A stretch of 64,000 nt of DNA from an uncultured Oscillospiraceae bacterium (GCA_947587485.1 CANPXZ010000001.1:25683-89682), one strand, 5' to 3'. Counted from the stretch's first letter, positions 18,599 to 27,434 are shown. Numbers and translations are program-made. Notes: a model not told the origin generated them from the letters alone.

Positions 18599-19384
18599 TC
18601 AGGCATTCCCGCACCGCTCGCACAAAACTTCGTATTTGTTCGGCCCGCCGGTCACACGCAGGCTCGCCCCGGTCAGCGGGGAACGTCCGCAACGCTCACA
18701 CCGGAACCCGGCCCGCTCCAATTCCTTACGGCGGAACTTCATGTCGCCATCCGGCCCGAGCAAAGGTTCAGGTTTGCGGTTCAGGAGCTTGAGCAGCACA
18801 TGCCTCGGCAGGCGCTTCGTCTGCGAAAACATCCGCCCGTTTTCACCAACAAACTTGCAGTCAAACGCCGGATCAGGCGACAGGACCTTGTACAGGTTGT
18901 TGATGAGCTCGTTGCACATCCTCTGGCAGAGCGGGTCCATCGTATCGTGCGCCAGTACGCACATCCAGTCGATCTCGGTCTTGCTTTCCTTCCAGACCCT
19001 GATGCGCTCGTCGGACGCCTCCAGCAGGTCTTCCATTTCCGAGACGTCAAACATCTCACGCACATAAGCCTCAGGATCAAATTTTGAAACGGCGTCGACG
19101 GAATCCAGCTTCACAGGCGTCGAAATCCCGGTGCAGAGCTGCCCGACGATGCGCTGCACGGCCTCGTTGACGGAATCGTAGGTCTCCCGGTCCTGGATCC
19201 GGTTCTGGGCGCCTTTGTCAGCGTCATATCCGGAAGCCATGTTCGACCACTCGTTGGCTTTTTCTTCCGAGAGCTTAAAATCTTTTGAGTGGTCCCCAGA
19301 CCTGTTGATCAAAACGACGGCCACTGCGGCTATCCCGATGATGAGCAACAGCACGGCCGCCAAAAGTACGATCATAATGATCAC
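18599..19384 (-). CDS. membrane protein with C-terminal CxxC...CxxC (HNH-like/treble-clef) tail
   Basis: Strong N-terminal TM; C-terminus FRCERCGRSPLTGASLRVTGGPNKYEVLCERCGNA; GTG start overlapping the previous stop with GGAGG upstream. Confidence 0.65.
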   Translation of the reverse strand: MIIMIVLLAAVLLLIIGIAAVAVVLINRSGDHSKDFKLSEEKANEWSNMASGYDADKGAQNRIQDRETYDSVNEAVQRIVGQLCTGISTPVKLDSVDAVSKFDPEAYVREMFDVSEMEDLLEASDERIRVWKESKTEIDWMCVLAHDTMDPLCQRMCNELINNLYKVLSPDPAFDCKFVGENGRMFSQTKRLPRHVLLKLLNRKPEPLLGPDGDMKFRRKELERAGFRCERCGRSPLTGASLRVTGGPNKYEVLCERCGNA

Positions 19385-19806
19385 GCGTCTTTTCCTCCTT
19401 TTCCATAGTCCTGCAGGAACACCAGGTATTTCCCAAGGACGTAATTGAGCACCGTCGTCACACACAGTGCTATGAATGTGATCGCGTATACGCCAAGCCC
19501 GGCCAGTCCCAGAAAGAACCGGAACACCTGGTCCATGCCAAGCGTGCCGATGCGGGATGTGACATGCCGCAGAAATTCATTGGCGACCGGCCCGGAAGTC
19601 TTAAACACAAAATACCGGTTCAAGATATAGGCTGCCAGCATGCCGGAAACCCAGTTGACAAGCCCAAGGACGGCATTCGGCCCGGGACCAGGATGCGGGT
19701 CCATTTTGAAAAACACGAAATGTACGGCCGCCATGCAGGCCCAGGAAACAGCCATGGAACACATGCCGCAAATGAGATACGCGAGCGCCTCGCGCCTCAT
19801 GCTCAT
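19381..19806 (-). CDS. GtrA-family membrane protein
   Basis: Four hydrophobic segments; LNYVLGKYLVF and AAYILNRYFVFK are typical of GtrA. Confidence 0.8.
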   Translation of the reverse strand: MSMRREALAYLICGMCSMAVSWACMAAVHFVFFKMDPHPGPGPNAVLGLVNWVSGMLAAYILNRYFVFKTSGPVANEFLRHVTSRIGTLGMDQVFRFFLGLAGLGVYAITFIALCVTTVLNYVLGKYLVFLQDYGKGGKDA

Positions 19807-19940
19807 GCGTTGACCTCGGCCGTCTGGATCACCGGCGTGTCAATGATCTCCCCTGGCGTGTCGTTCACATCCGTCCCGCATGCCACCAATAAAAACAGGC
19901 AGGCGGCCGCAGCCAAAACGAAAAATAATCTCTTCCTCAA
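19803..19940 (-). CDS. small lipoprotein (45 aa)
   Basis: Read by hand: TTG start, MRKRLFFVLAAAACLFLLVACGTDVNDTPGEIIDTPVIQTAEVNA*; overlaps both neighbours; absent from the supplied ORF track. Confidence 0.65.
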   Translation of the reverse strand: MRKRLFFVLAAAACLFLLVACGTDVNDTPGEIIDTPVIQTAEVNA

Positions 19941-20905
19941 ACCTCACCACCACCTTTTTCAGAATAAACAGTCCCAGCGTAAAGCCTCCGGGCCGTCAGC
20001 TTGTCAGCCTTCCCGGACGCCGTTCGGAGCGATTTGCGGGCAGCTTCCAGCTCGTCACGTGTCTTCGACAGCCTGTCAATAGCCTTGTCGAGTTCCAAAA
20101 TGGCACTGTCCATATGCCGGTCTGCAAAATCAGCGGATTTGGCGAACCCGGTCTTGAACTCGAAGATCCTGTCCTCCAGGACATCCAGATCTGATCTGGC
20201 ATTCTCCAGCTCACGAATCCGGAGCTTGTCCGCCGCCCTGTCCATCGCCGCCCGCCATAAGAGGCCGATGATCGTTAAAAAGCATTGCGGCCGCACGGCA
20301 TACATCTTGGGATAGGCGAAACCAAGGTCCGCTATCCCGGCGTTATAGAAACTGCTGTCTGGCTCCAGCATCGTGACCAGTACGGCGAACTCGCAATTCT
20401 TCGACCGGCGGTCTTTGTCCAGCTTCTCAAAGAAGTCTTCATTCTTGTGCCGCATCCGGACGTCCGTATCCGGGTCCTCATTCTTCATCTCGAACATGAT
20501 GGACAGGACCTCGACGCCGTCCGCATAGCCCCGGAAGATGTAATCGCCCTTCGATCCGCCGCGCGCGTCATTGTCCTTGGCGAAATACGCCCCGGGATAC
20601 GCGGTCGCACGGATCTTATTGAACTCACTCTCGCAAAAACGCTCCAGCGATTCGCCAATCATTTTCGTGGAAAGCCTGGACCGCATGTCACGCAGATAAG
20701 CGATCTGTTCGTCCCGGTCAACCAGCTTCTCACGCAGGGCCCGCACCTCCCGGTCGTATTCAGCCCGCTGCTCCGAGACGGCGACCGCCACGGATTTGCG
20801 GAACTCTTCATCGCGGATCTGCCGGACAGCCGGATGTGACGCGTCCAGTTCAAACTGCTCCCCGCAGTTCGGGCATTCGATCAGGATTCCCATGTGTGCC
20901 GTCAT
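19937..20905 (-). CDS. DUF2130-like protein (PD-(D/E)XK-like core)
   Basis: ECPNCGEQFELDAS N-terminus, coiled coil, GSKGDYIFRGY...SIMFEMKNE, ILVTMLEPDSSFY-like segments. Confidence 0.75.
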   Translation of the reverse strand: MTAHMGILIECPNCGEQFELDASHPAVRQIRDEEFRKSVAVAVSEQRAEYDREVRALREKLVDRDEQIAYLRDMRSRLSTKMIGESLERFCESEFNKIRATAYPGAYFAKDNDARGGSKGDYIFRGYADGVEVLSIMFEMKNEDPDTDVRMRHKNEDFFEKLDKDRRSKNCEFAVLVTMLEPDSSFYNAGIADLGFAYPKMYAVRPQCFLTIIGLLWRAAMDRAADKLRIRELENARSDLDVLEDRIFEFKTGFAKSADFADRHMDSAILELDKAIDRLSKTRDELEAARKSLRTASGKADKLTARRLYAGTVYSEKGGGEV

Positions 20906-20927
20906 CCCCTTTCCTCAAACTAAGGCT

Positions 20928-20956
20928 ATTATAGCACACACAGAAACAAAAAGCAA
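20928..20956 (-). promoter_or_regulatory. putative promoter TTGCTT-N17-TATAAT
   Basis: -35 at 20951..20956, -10 at 20928..20933. Confidence 0.7.
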
Positions 20957-20961
20957 CACTT

Positions 20962-20979
20962 TTGTACAAACTTGTACAA
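20962..20979 (-). promoter_or_regulatory. tandem TTGTACAA operator-like palindromes
   Basis: TTGTACAA at 20962..20969 and 20972..20979, 10 bp centre to centre, just upstream of the -35. Confidence 0.5.
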
Positions 20980-20999
20980 AAATATATATATCTTTGTTT

Positions 21000-21362
21000 T
21001 TAATAGTCCATCGCGATGATCCGCTTGGCATCCCTGGGCCCATTCAGGCCATGCCAACTCCGGCCGTCAGAACAGTATAAGGAACCGCCGATCAGGGAAT
21101 AAGTCCGGCCGTCAGGGCCATAGAACATATTCCCGACCTCCGTCACCATCCCGCCAAACGACCGGCCGCCCAGGAACATGCCGTTGCCAGGACCATTGTC
21201 AAAAGCCATCTGGCCGTCCGAGCCGAAAAACCCGTTCCCAATCTCCTGTTGGAAGGAACCGTCCGGCCCATGCAGGCCGCCGCCGATCCCGACGATCGGC
21301 CCGTCAGGCCCGAACACCGTACCAAAGTCATGTTTCTTATCCTTGTCATCAAAATATCCCAT
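21000..21362 (-). CDS. Gly-rich repeat protein with (F/Y)G(P/S)DG repeats
   Basis: VFGPDG, LHGPDG, FFGSDG, FYGPDG, LYCSDG units at ~20-aa periodicity. Confidence 0.65.
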   Translation of the reverse strand: MGYFDDKDKKHDFGTVFGPDGPIVGIGGGLHGPDGSFQQEIGNGFFGSDGQMAFDNGPGNGMFLGGRSFGGMVTEVGNMFYGPDGRTYSLIGGSLYCSDGRSWHGLNGPRDAKRIIAMDY

Positions 21363-21385
21363 GACCATATCCTCCTTTGATAAGA

Positions 21386-21850
21386 TCAGTCCCTATGGTT
21401 CCGAAGCAGCCACCGGAAAATCCAAGCCGCCGCCCCGCCGCAGAACAGCGCCGCGATCCAGGCCCCGCCAAGCAAAAACCCGGACAGGAAGCCGATATAA
21501 GGCACACTGAACAGCATCTCGCCTACGACAGAATCATACGCCACAACAGGGTCCGTGTCAAGGTTTGCATCACCTTTGAACACCAGTTCCCCGTCATCCA
21601 AATCGTTCTCCATGACACGATGAATCACCGTGACGCTCCGCCCATACTCATTTGCCTGGTACGCAGCCACGTCACCTTTTTGAAGGGCCATCGGCTCAGC
21701 CGGCACAACAACGACCAGGGACCCGGACGGAATCTCAGGCGCCATGCTTCCTGTCCTGACGTTATAAGCGTGCAGTCCGCAAATGCGGAACAGCAGGACG
21801 CCGCAAACCACCACGCAGAACAAGATCCTCAGTTTTTTCCATAATGGCAT
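21386..21850 (-). CDS. S26 signal peptidase, ER/SipW-type (Ser-His)
   Basis: VRTGSMAPEIPSGSLVVV ... VTVIHRVMEND ... FKGDANLDTD. Confidence 0.85.
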   Translation of the reverse strand: MPLWKKLRILFCVVVCGVLLFRICGLHAYNVRTGSMAPEIPSGSLVVVVPAEPMALQKGDVAAYQANEYGRSVTVIHRVMENDLDDGELVFKGDANLDTDPVVAYDSVVGEMLFSVPYIGFLSGFLLGGAWIAALFCGGAAAWIFRWLLRNHRD

Positions 21851-21863
21851 CCGTACACCTCCG

Positions 21864-22352
21864 TCAGAACTTGACCCATTCCGGGAGCACAATACGTACG
21901 ACGCCTATCACGTCATCCAGATCAATGCATCCCAGAATGCGGCTGTCCAAAGAATTGTCACGGTTATCGCCCATAACAAAGACTGCGTCTTCCGGCACAT
22001 CCCCGCTCCAGGCGTCAGCATAATCGTGCACCCCATCCGTAATATAAGGTTCGTCGACAACCTCCCCGTTCACAAGGACGCTGCCATCAGAATATGTGAT
22101 GGAATCCCCGGACACACCGATACAGCGCTTGACAAGCACCTGCCCATCGGCTTCGACCAGGATAATGTCGCCATGTTTCGGAACGCCGACGGTCGCCAAC
22201 AGGCACCTCCCGCTGGAGAGCGTCGGCTCCATGGACGACCCCTCGACCCGGGCAGGGACGACAAAATGAAAAAGCATGGCTGCCACGATCAGGAATTCAA
22301 CGGCAATGACGGTTTTCAAAAACCATCCGCCATGCTTTTTCTCCTCAACCAT
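21864..22352 (-). CDS. S26 signal peptidase I, bacterial LepB-type (Ser-Lys)
   Basis: VEGSSMEPTL...GDIILVEADGQVLVKRCIGVSGDSI...VFVMGDNRDNSLDSR. Confidence 0.92.
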   Translation of the reverse strand: MVEEKKHGGWFLKTVIAVEFLIVAAMLFHFVVPARVEGSSMEPTLSSGRCLLATVGVPKHGDIILVEADGQVLVKRCIGVSGDSITYSDGSVLVNGEVVDEPYITDGVHDYADAWSGDVPEDAVFVMGDNRDNSLDSRILGCIDLDDVIGVVRIVLPEWVKF

Positions 22353-22394
22353 ACGGCAGCCCTCCTTTCCGATCCATAAAAATCTCTATAGATC

Positions 22395-22423
22395 AGGATA
22401 CCACATCTGAACCACAAATGCAA
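22395..22423 (-). promoter_or_regulatory. putative promoter TTGCAT-N17-TATCCT
   Basis: -35 at 22418..22423, -10 at 22395..22400; TTTATATATAA at 22427..22437. Confidence 0.6.
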
Positions 22424-22464
22424 GCATTTATATATAATTTTGTTGATCTTTATATAAAAGAAAA

Positions 22465-22493
22465 CCTTCCCGCCAAAACGTAAGGCGGGAAGG
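22465..22493 (-). terminator. intrinsic terminator
   Basis: CCTTCCCGCC-N9-GGCGGGAAGG followed on minus by TTTTCTTTT. Confidence 0.85.
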
Positions 22494-22511
22494 TCATTGT
22501 CAGGACCCGCA

Positions 22512-23615
22512 TCAAGACAGCTGGTCGTCAGGCCCGTCATAGGTCTCCTCGTTCATAAACTCGGCCAGGCGCCGTACAGCATCGATCGCCGTATCGCCTT
22601 TCTGTTTCAGCTTCGCTGTGAAGACTGTCTGTTTGTCGCTTTCCAACGGCTTGCAGGCATGCTCAAACGCCGCCAGAGGAACGCCGGCACTCTGCCGTCC
22701 AAGCGCCGACCGCGGGTTCCAGAGGTTCGGCTTCGGGCGGCCTTTCGCGTCCGTCTCCGCGAGGACCACGTCTGGAACCAAGCGGTAGGATAACGACAGC
22801 TCCCGCCCAAGGACCGGGTCTTCCGGCTGCTTCATCCCATCCGGGACACGCAGAGCTTTTAACACTTCAGGGTAGCCATCACATTTGACTGCCTGCCACG
22901 CATGCCGGTCAGGGTGCTTCGCGGCATCTTTCAGAAAATCCTGATAGACGGCAAAACTATTGAAATTTGCCGCAAACGCAGCGGCCGCCTCGGATTTATC
23001 GATCGCTGTCAACAGGTCACACGCAGCGTCCTTCCGGATCACGCATGTGGGGCTGTTTTTCGGTCCGATGCCGATGTGGCGCTCAGAGCTTGCGTTCCGG
23101 TACGCGCCAATATCAGCGGCGAACAGGATCACATCGCCGCCTGCGGCATCAGAAGGGCCTTCCGACGTCACCACATGGACCGGCTCCGAAATGTCGTCCG
23201 GGACCGTGACACCAAAATAGCGCCGTCCTTTCCCGGACATCTGATAAAAATCCATGGCGGTCGTCTCCAGAGGTTTGCGAAAGCAGTCACGGTTCAGATG
23301 CCGCATAAAGTCCTGGACGGACGTTTTCTCAGGCTCAGGCTCCGGCGTTGAAAACTCGCTGGTACGGTAATCAGCCGGGACCTCAATGACCTCTTCAGCC
23401 GGTGACTCAGGCACAACGATGACATCCTCAGGCTCCTGGACGACAACAACATCCTCTTTGGGTGGCTCGGGCGCAGGTTCCGGCGCCGGCTTAGCGTCAA
23501 ACCGGACCCTTGACTTATCCACCGTTTCCACATGGTTTTCCACACCGCCGCGGCGCCGCATGTTGAAATCATCCTTTGCGTGCAGCGGGAAATATACATC
23601 GTTTTGGTTCTTCAT
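22512..23615 (-). CDS. hypothetical protein, paralogue of the adjacent 23690..24541 product
   Basis: ORF starting MKNQNDVYF; shares DFM..L.R...KPLE.T...Y, FA..V.....VHV and related segments with its neighbour. Confidence 0.75.
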   Translation of the reverse strand: MKNQNDVYFPLHAKDDFNMRRRGGVENHVETVDKSRVRFDAKPAPEPAPEPPKEDVVVVQEPEDVIVVPESPAEEVIEVPADYRTSEFSTPEPEPEKTSVQDFMRHLNRDCFRKPLETTAMDFYQMSGKGRRYFGVTVPDDISEPVHVVTSEGPSDAAGGDVILFAADIGAYRNASSERHIGIGPKNSPTCVIRKDAACDLLTAIDKSEAAAAFAANFNSFAVYQDFLKDAAKHPDRHAWQAVKCDGYPEVLKALRVPDGMKQPEDPVLGRELSLSYRLVPDVVLAETDAKGRPKPNLWNPRSALGRQSAGVPLAAFEHACKPLESDKQTVFTAKLKQKGDTAIDAVRRLAEFMNEETYDGPDDQLS

Positions 23616-23689
23616 GCTCACACCGCCTGTCTGTTCTAAATAAGGCCTCGTCCCGAACAAATATCCGGAACGGGGCGCAAAACGTAAAA

Positions 23690-24541
23690 TCAGTCGAACT
23701 GACGCTCGTCCACTTCATTGTCACTGGCATCGATATCGGCAGCCATGCGGTTCAGGGCGCTCATGGCCTTGGACGGCGCCTCGACCATCTTATAGTTCTT
23801 CGCGAAATCCTCGTTAGACACACCGGGATTGACCCAGCCGCTTACCAGATTCGGCGCGAACGTGATCGGCTGCGGATTGCCGGCGCCGTCTTTATGGGCG
23901 ACAACGACATCTGGAACCAGCAGCGTGGTCAATTTATAATTGCCAAGCGCATCGGCGTCAAGGGCAGCCTTGTCGCCCTTAAAACGCTCCGGGACCTTGA
24001 TGGACGCCAAGATCTCGGAATGGTCGTTCGCCGTGACATCGGTCCATTTCTCAGGCTGTTTTGCGGACTCCTTCAAGAAGCCCTGGAAATCCATAAAATG
24101 GTCGAAGTCATTGGCAAACTGTTCCGCGACCTCTTTGTTGTCATACAGCTTGAGAGCCTTGTCAGCGACATCCGCCGGGATCACAGCCATCGGCAGCCCG
24201 GTGGCGACAATGCCGCAGCCGTACTCAGACGTCACATCATCCCGCTCCAAAACATCGGACGGGTAAAGAATCAGGTCGCCAGGATTGGCGGTGCGGCTGT
24301 CGTCGTCCAGCGTCGGCACGGTGATATGGACAGTACCGGATACGCCTTCCGGTACACGTGCCGCGAAATAACGCTGCTTGGCGAAGAACTCCGCATCGCC
24401 GGATGGATAACCGTTGAAGTCGGCGATCTGAGAAACGTCGTTGATCTTACAGTAAGTCATGTTGGTCGACTCCAGCGGCTTGCCCACACCGTTTCTTTCG
24501 ATATCATCCATGAAATCGGCAAAAGAATTATTTTCAGGCAT
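23690..24541 (-). CDS. hypothetical protein, tandem paralogue
   Basis: ORF MPENNSFADFMDDIERNGVGKPLESTNMTYC...; GGAG RBS upstream. Confidence 0.75.
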   Translation of the reverse strand: MPENNSFADFMDDIERNGVGKPLESTNMTYCKINDVSQIADFNGYPSGDAEFFAKQRYFAARVPEGVSGTVHITVPTLDDDSRTANPGDLILYPSDVLERDDVTSEYGCGIVATGLPMAVIPADVADKALKLYDNKEVAEQFANDFDHFMDFQGFLKESAKQPEKWTDVTANDHSEILASIKVPERFKGDKAALDADALGNYKLTTLLVPDVVVAHKDGAGNPQPITFAPNLVSGWVNPGVSNEDFAKNYKMVEAPSKAMSALNRMAADIDASDNEVDERQFD

Positions 24542-24579
24542 GGTCGAATACTCCTTTTTGATTTCCGATCTTGAAAAAA

Positions 24580-24607
24580 CCCCCGAAGGCACCGGTTCCT
24601 TCGGGGG
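24580..24607 (-). terminator. intrinsic terminator
   Basis: CCCCCGAAGG-N8-CCTTCGGGGG followed on minus by TTTTTTC. Confidence 0.88.
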
Positions 24608-24647
24608 TCCGTTCATTTGGTATTAGCGGGACCAAAAGCCGTTAGGC

Positions 24648-26048
24648 TCAGCCCTCGACGCCGTCCATCTCGTAGCCAGCAGCCTCGCGGCCAACCACCA
24701 GGTCGTCAGCCTTGCTGTGCAGCTCGGCATAGACGTCCTTCGCCTGGCTGATAGCCAGTTCGCGGTCGACGGAAGCGCTCGGGCCGGCGATCTTCGCGGC
24801 ATTCTCCAGGACCTCTTTGCCATACAGGCCTTCGATGGCGTGCATGTGCGGCTCGTCCTTGTCACGCAGGGGCTCGTTGTGGGTCGCGCACTCGTAAGCA
24901 CGGGTGACGGCAGCCGCGTAGGGCTCCATGGTGATGACGGTGGAAGGCTGGATGAGGGTCAGGTCGCGCTTGTCAGAGTCGGGCTCCATCGGGGTCACAG
25001 GGTAGGAACGGATGGAGAAGCGGTTGCCCAGCTTCTTGGCCGCATCGTCGTTCTCGAAGCTCTTGTTGACCACCTGGCTCATATGGGCGTTGAACGCGTT
25101 GTTGAAGTTGTTCATACCCTCACGGTTGGCAGCGTTCTTGGCGGTGTCGGTGACAACCAGGGCGGTGGAACCGTCCTTCATGCCGATGACGCTGATACCC
25201 ATGTCGGCCAGAGACGGGAAGCTGGTGTTAGGCACCGCGCCGCCCTTCTTGTAGGAGCCGTCAGCCTGCTTCACCTGGCTGTCGATGCCGGGGCACGCCT
25301 TGGTAGCGTACTTGGCCACGAAGTCGGTGTAGCCCTTGCTGAAGGTAGAAGCGACCTTGTCGATGGTATCCTGGGACACCATGCCGCGGGCCGGATCCTT
25401 CTTCTGGGCGGTGAGCAGGTAGTTCTGGGAAGCCAGCTGGGCCACGTTCTCACGGAAGCGGTCGCCGTTCATGGCGGGCATGCCGTGGTCGGTGGTGGAC
25501 AGGCCAGCGGTCAGGGTCAGACGACCCTTGGCGCCCTCTGCCAGAGGCTTGAGGCCAGCAGCAGCACGGGCGGCGTCACGCTCGGCGTCGTTGGCATTGG
25601 CCAGCGCCTGGGGATCGATGATGGTGGTCACACGGTACTGATCGATGCCCTGCACGGACAGGTCACGCACCACGTCAAGGGCGACCGGGGTCGGATCCTT
25701 GCCATCAACAGTGTAGTCGGCGCCGGTATTGCCGGTGTACTTGCTGCCGGGAGCAGAAGTTTTCAGAAGAGCCTGGACATCGGAGCTGATGTTGGCCATC
25801 TTGCCGAAGTTCACGACCATGGTGGACTCGGTGCGGCCGCGGCCGACGTCATTGCCCTCGCCCGGGAAAGTCTGGCCGTTGAACAGCGGCACGTTGACGT
25901 TGCGGATGAGGTGGGTGTTAGCCTGACGGTTCTTCTCGATGAGAGCCTTGTCACCACTCTGCAGGACGCGGAAAGCGCCAGCGAACTTGGAGAGAGGCTC
26001 AGCCTGGAGCGCGATGGGACGCGGACCCCTGATACGAATGTTTGCCAT
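24648..26048 (-). CDS. hypothetical protein, probably highly expressed
   Basis: 466-aa ORF with very biased codons (AAG for Lys throughout the part inspected), AGGAGG RBS, strong promoter and terminator. Confidence 0.8.
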   Translation of the reverse strand: MANIRIRGPRPIALQAEPLSKFAGAFRVLQSGDKALIEKNRQANTHLIRNVNVPLFNGQTFPGEGNDVGRGRTESTMVVNFGKMANISSDVQALLKTSAPGSKYTGNTGADYTVDGKDPTPVALDVVRDLSVQGIDQYRVTTIIDPQALANANDAERDAARAAAGLKPLAEGAKGRLTLTAGLSTTDHGMPAMNGDRFRENVAQLASQNYLLTAQKKDPARGMVSQDTIDKVASTFSKGYTDFVAKYATKACPGIDSQVKQADGSYKKGGAVPNTSFPSLADMGISVIGMKDGSTALVVTDTAKNAANREGMNNFNNAFNAHMSQVVNKSFENDDAAKKLGNRFSIRSYPVTPMEPDSDKRDLTLIQPSTVITMEPYAAAVTRAYECATHNEPLRDKDEPHMHAIEGLYGKEVLENAAKIAGPSASVDRELAISQAKDVYAELHSKADDLVVGREAAGYEMDGVEG

Positions 26049-26224
26049 AATAAATGTCCTCCTGTTTCTTTCGAAAAATTTGTCGTTTACTGATTCTGCC
26101 CGTGCACTGCGCCGGGGCCGTCTTTATACGGGGGCACAGCCACGAACCGGTTCCGAACGGGTCCGCGTGCTCCTTCACGCTTACCGGTACGCGATTCAGA
26201 CACGGAGGTGCCGTTCTGGTATTG

Positions 26225-26253
26225 ATTATAGACGGTTGCATCCAAAAAGTCAA
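26225..26253 (-). promoter_or_regulatory. putative promoter TTGACT-N17-TATAAT with ~170-nt leader
   Basis: -35 at 26248..26253, -10 at 26225..26230; start codon at 26048. Confidence 0.75.
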
Positions 26254-26283
26254 CACTTTTTTTGCAATTCACCATCCACATCG

Positions 26284-27420
26284 TCAGATTTTCAGGTTCC
26301 GCCTGGTGTCATCGGTAATCGCCATCACGTAGGTCCTCATTTCCGGGACATTTTCAAACCCCTGGAGGAAATACCACCAGTTGGAATAAATATATGTCAC
26401 GTCGTTCAGGGCGCTGTCATCAAACTTCGCCACGATCCCCGTCAGTTCTTTGTTAAACCGCTTCAGCTTCGTGCAGGTGTCCTGGAACGCGGCCAGCATC
26501 TCGGCAACGAGCTCCTGGCTCAAACCCGTCACGCCGGGTGTCACGGTCATCGCGTCGTTGACCGCCATGTTCTCAAATTTCCGGCCCCAGCGCCGGATCC
26601 GCAGGTCACGGAGCTCCTGGTACGGCTTGGACCCGTTCTCGACCTCGATCGTCACATATTTCAGGATGTTCTTCCGGTTCTTCTCGGCCAGCACGGACGT
26701 CACGAACACGATCGGCAGGTTGGACGCCAGATAAAGCAGCGTGGACAGCCGGTAGGTGTTCTCCATGAAATATAGCGTATTCTCCGGGTTCTTGACATCC
26801 GCCTCGCACATCCGGCGCATATTCTCATAACAGATCGACGCACTGAGATCCATGCCAAACGATTTTTTGAACATCTCTATATAGGCCTTGCATAGTTCGT
26901 CCGGGTTCAGACCCTGGCGGATGCGTGCCGGCGCCACAGTCTTCGTTCCAACAGGTTGTGCCGGTTTTTGTGCCGATGCCGCGGGGGCGGCCGCCTGTAC
27001 CGGTTTCTGCGCGGGCTTCTGTCCAGCCGCTGTTTGCGAGGCCTGCGGCTTTTGAAACGGCCGCTGCCCGGCCTGTACCTGCTGAGTGCCGCGCTGGGCG
27101 GCCTGCTGGATCCGCTGTGCCTGGTTCTGGATCTGCTGTGCCTGCCTCTGGGCTGGTGACGCCTGCGCCGGCACAACGCCGTCCAAAAAATCTTTGTCCG
27201 GGACATCCGGGATATCCGGTATCTCCGGCACACCCGTGATCTCTTTCGTCTCGACGGCCTGGGACGCCGGCTGCTGTGCAGGCATCACCCTCCGCAGCAT
27301 CGACACGCTGTTCGCATACCCGGGAGAATCAGGGGACAGCATTCCCGGCTCCTGTTTTTCAACGTATTGCGGGACACCGTCCGACCCGCCGCGGGAGATC
27401 ATCAAATTCTTATTGTTCAT
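26284..27420 (-). CDS. hypothetical protein with Ala/Gln/Pro-rich linker
   Basis: 378-aa ORF with PQAS-rich central region and conserved-looking C-terminal globular region. Confidence 0.75.
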   Translation of the reverse strand: MNNKNLMISRGGSDGVPQYVEKQEPGMLSPDSPGYANSVSMLRRVMPAQQPASQAVETKEITGVPEIPDIPDVPDKDFLDGVVPAQASPAQRQAQQIQNQAQRIQQAAQRGTQQVQAGQRPFQKPQASQTAAGQKPAQKPVQAAAPAASAQKPAQPVGTKTVAPARIRQGLNPDELCKAYIEMFKKSFGMDLSASICYENMRRMCEADVKNPENTLYFMENTYRLSTLLYLASNLPIVFVTSVLAEKNRKNILKYVTIEVENGSKPYQELRDLRIRRWGRKFENMAVNDAMTVTPGVTGLSQELVAEMLAAFQDTCTKLKRFNKELTGIVAKFDDSALNDVTYIYSNWWYFLQGFENVPEMRTYVMAITDDTRRNLKI

Positions 27421-27434
27421 ACGGCGCCTCCTGT

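Noticed and set aside
26087-26281. 64-aa minus ORF overlapping the 466-aa gene's leader
   Set aside because: Its start lies upstream of the predicted TSS and it overlaps the promoter; no RBS context.
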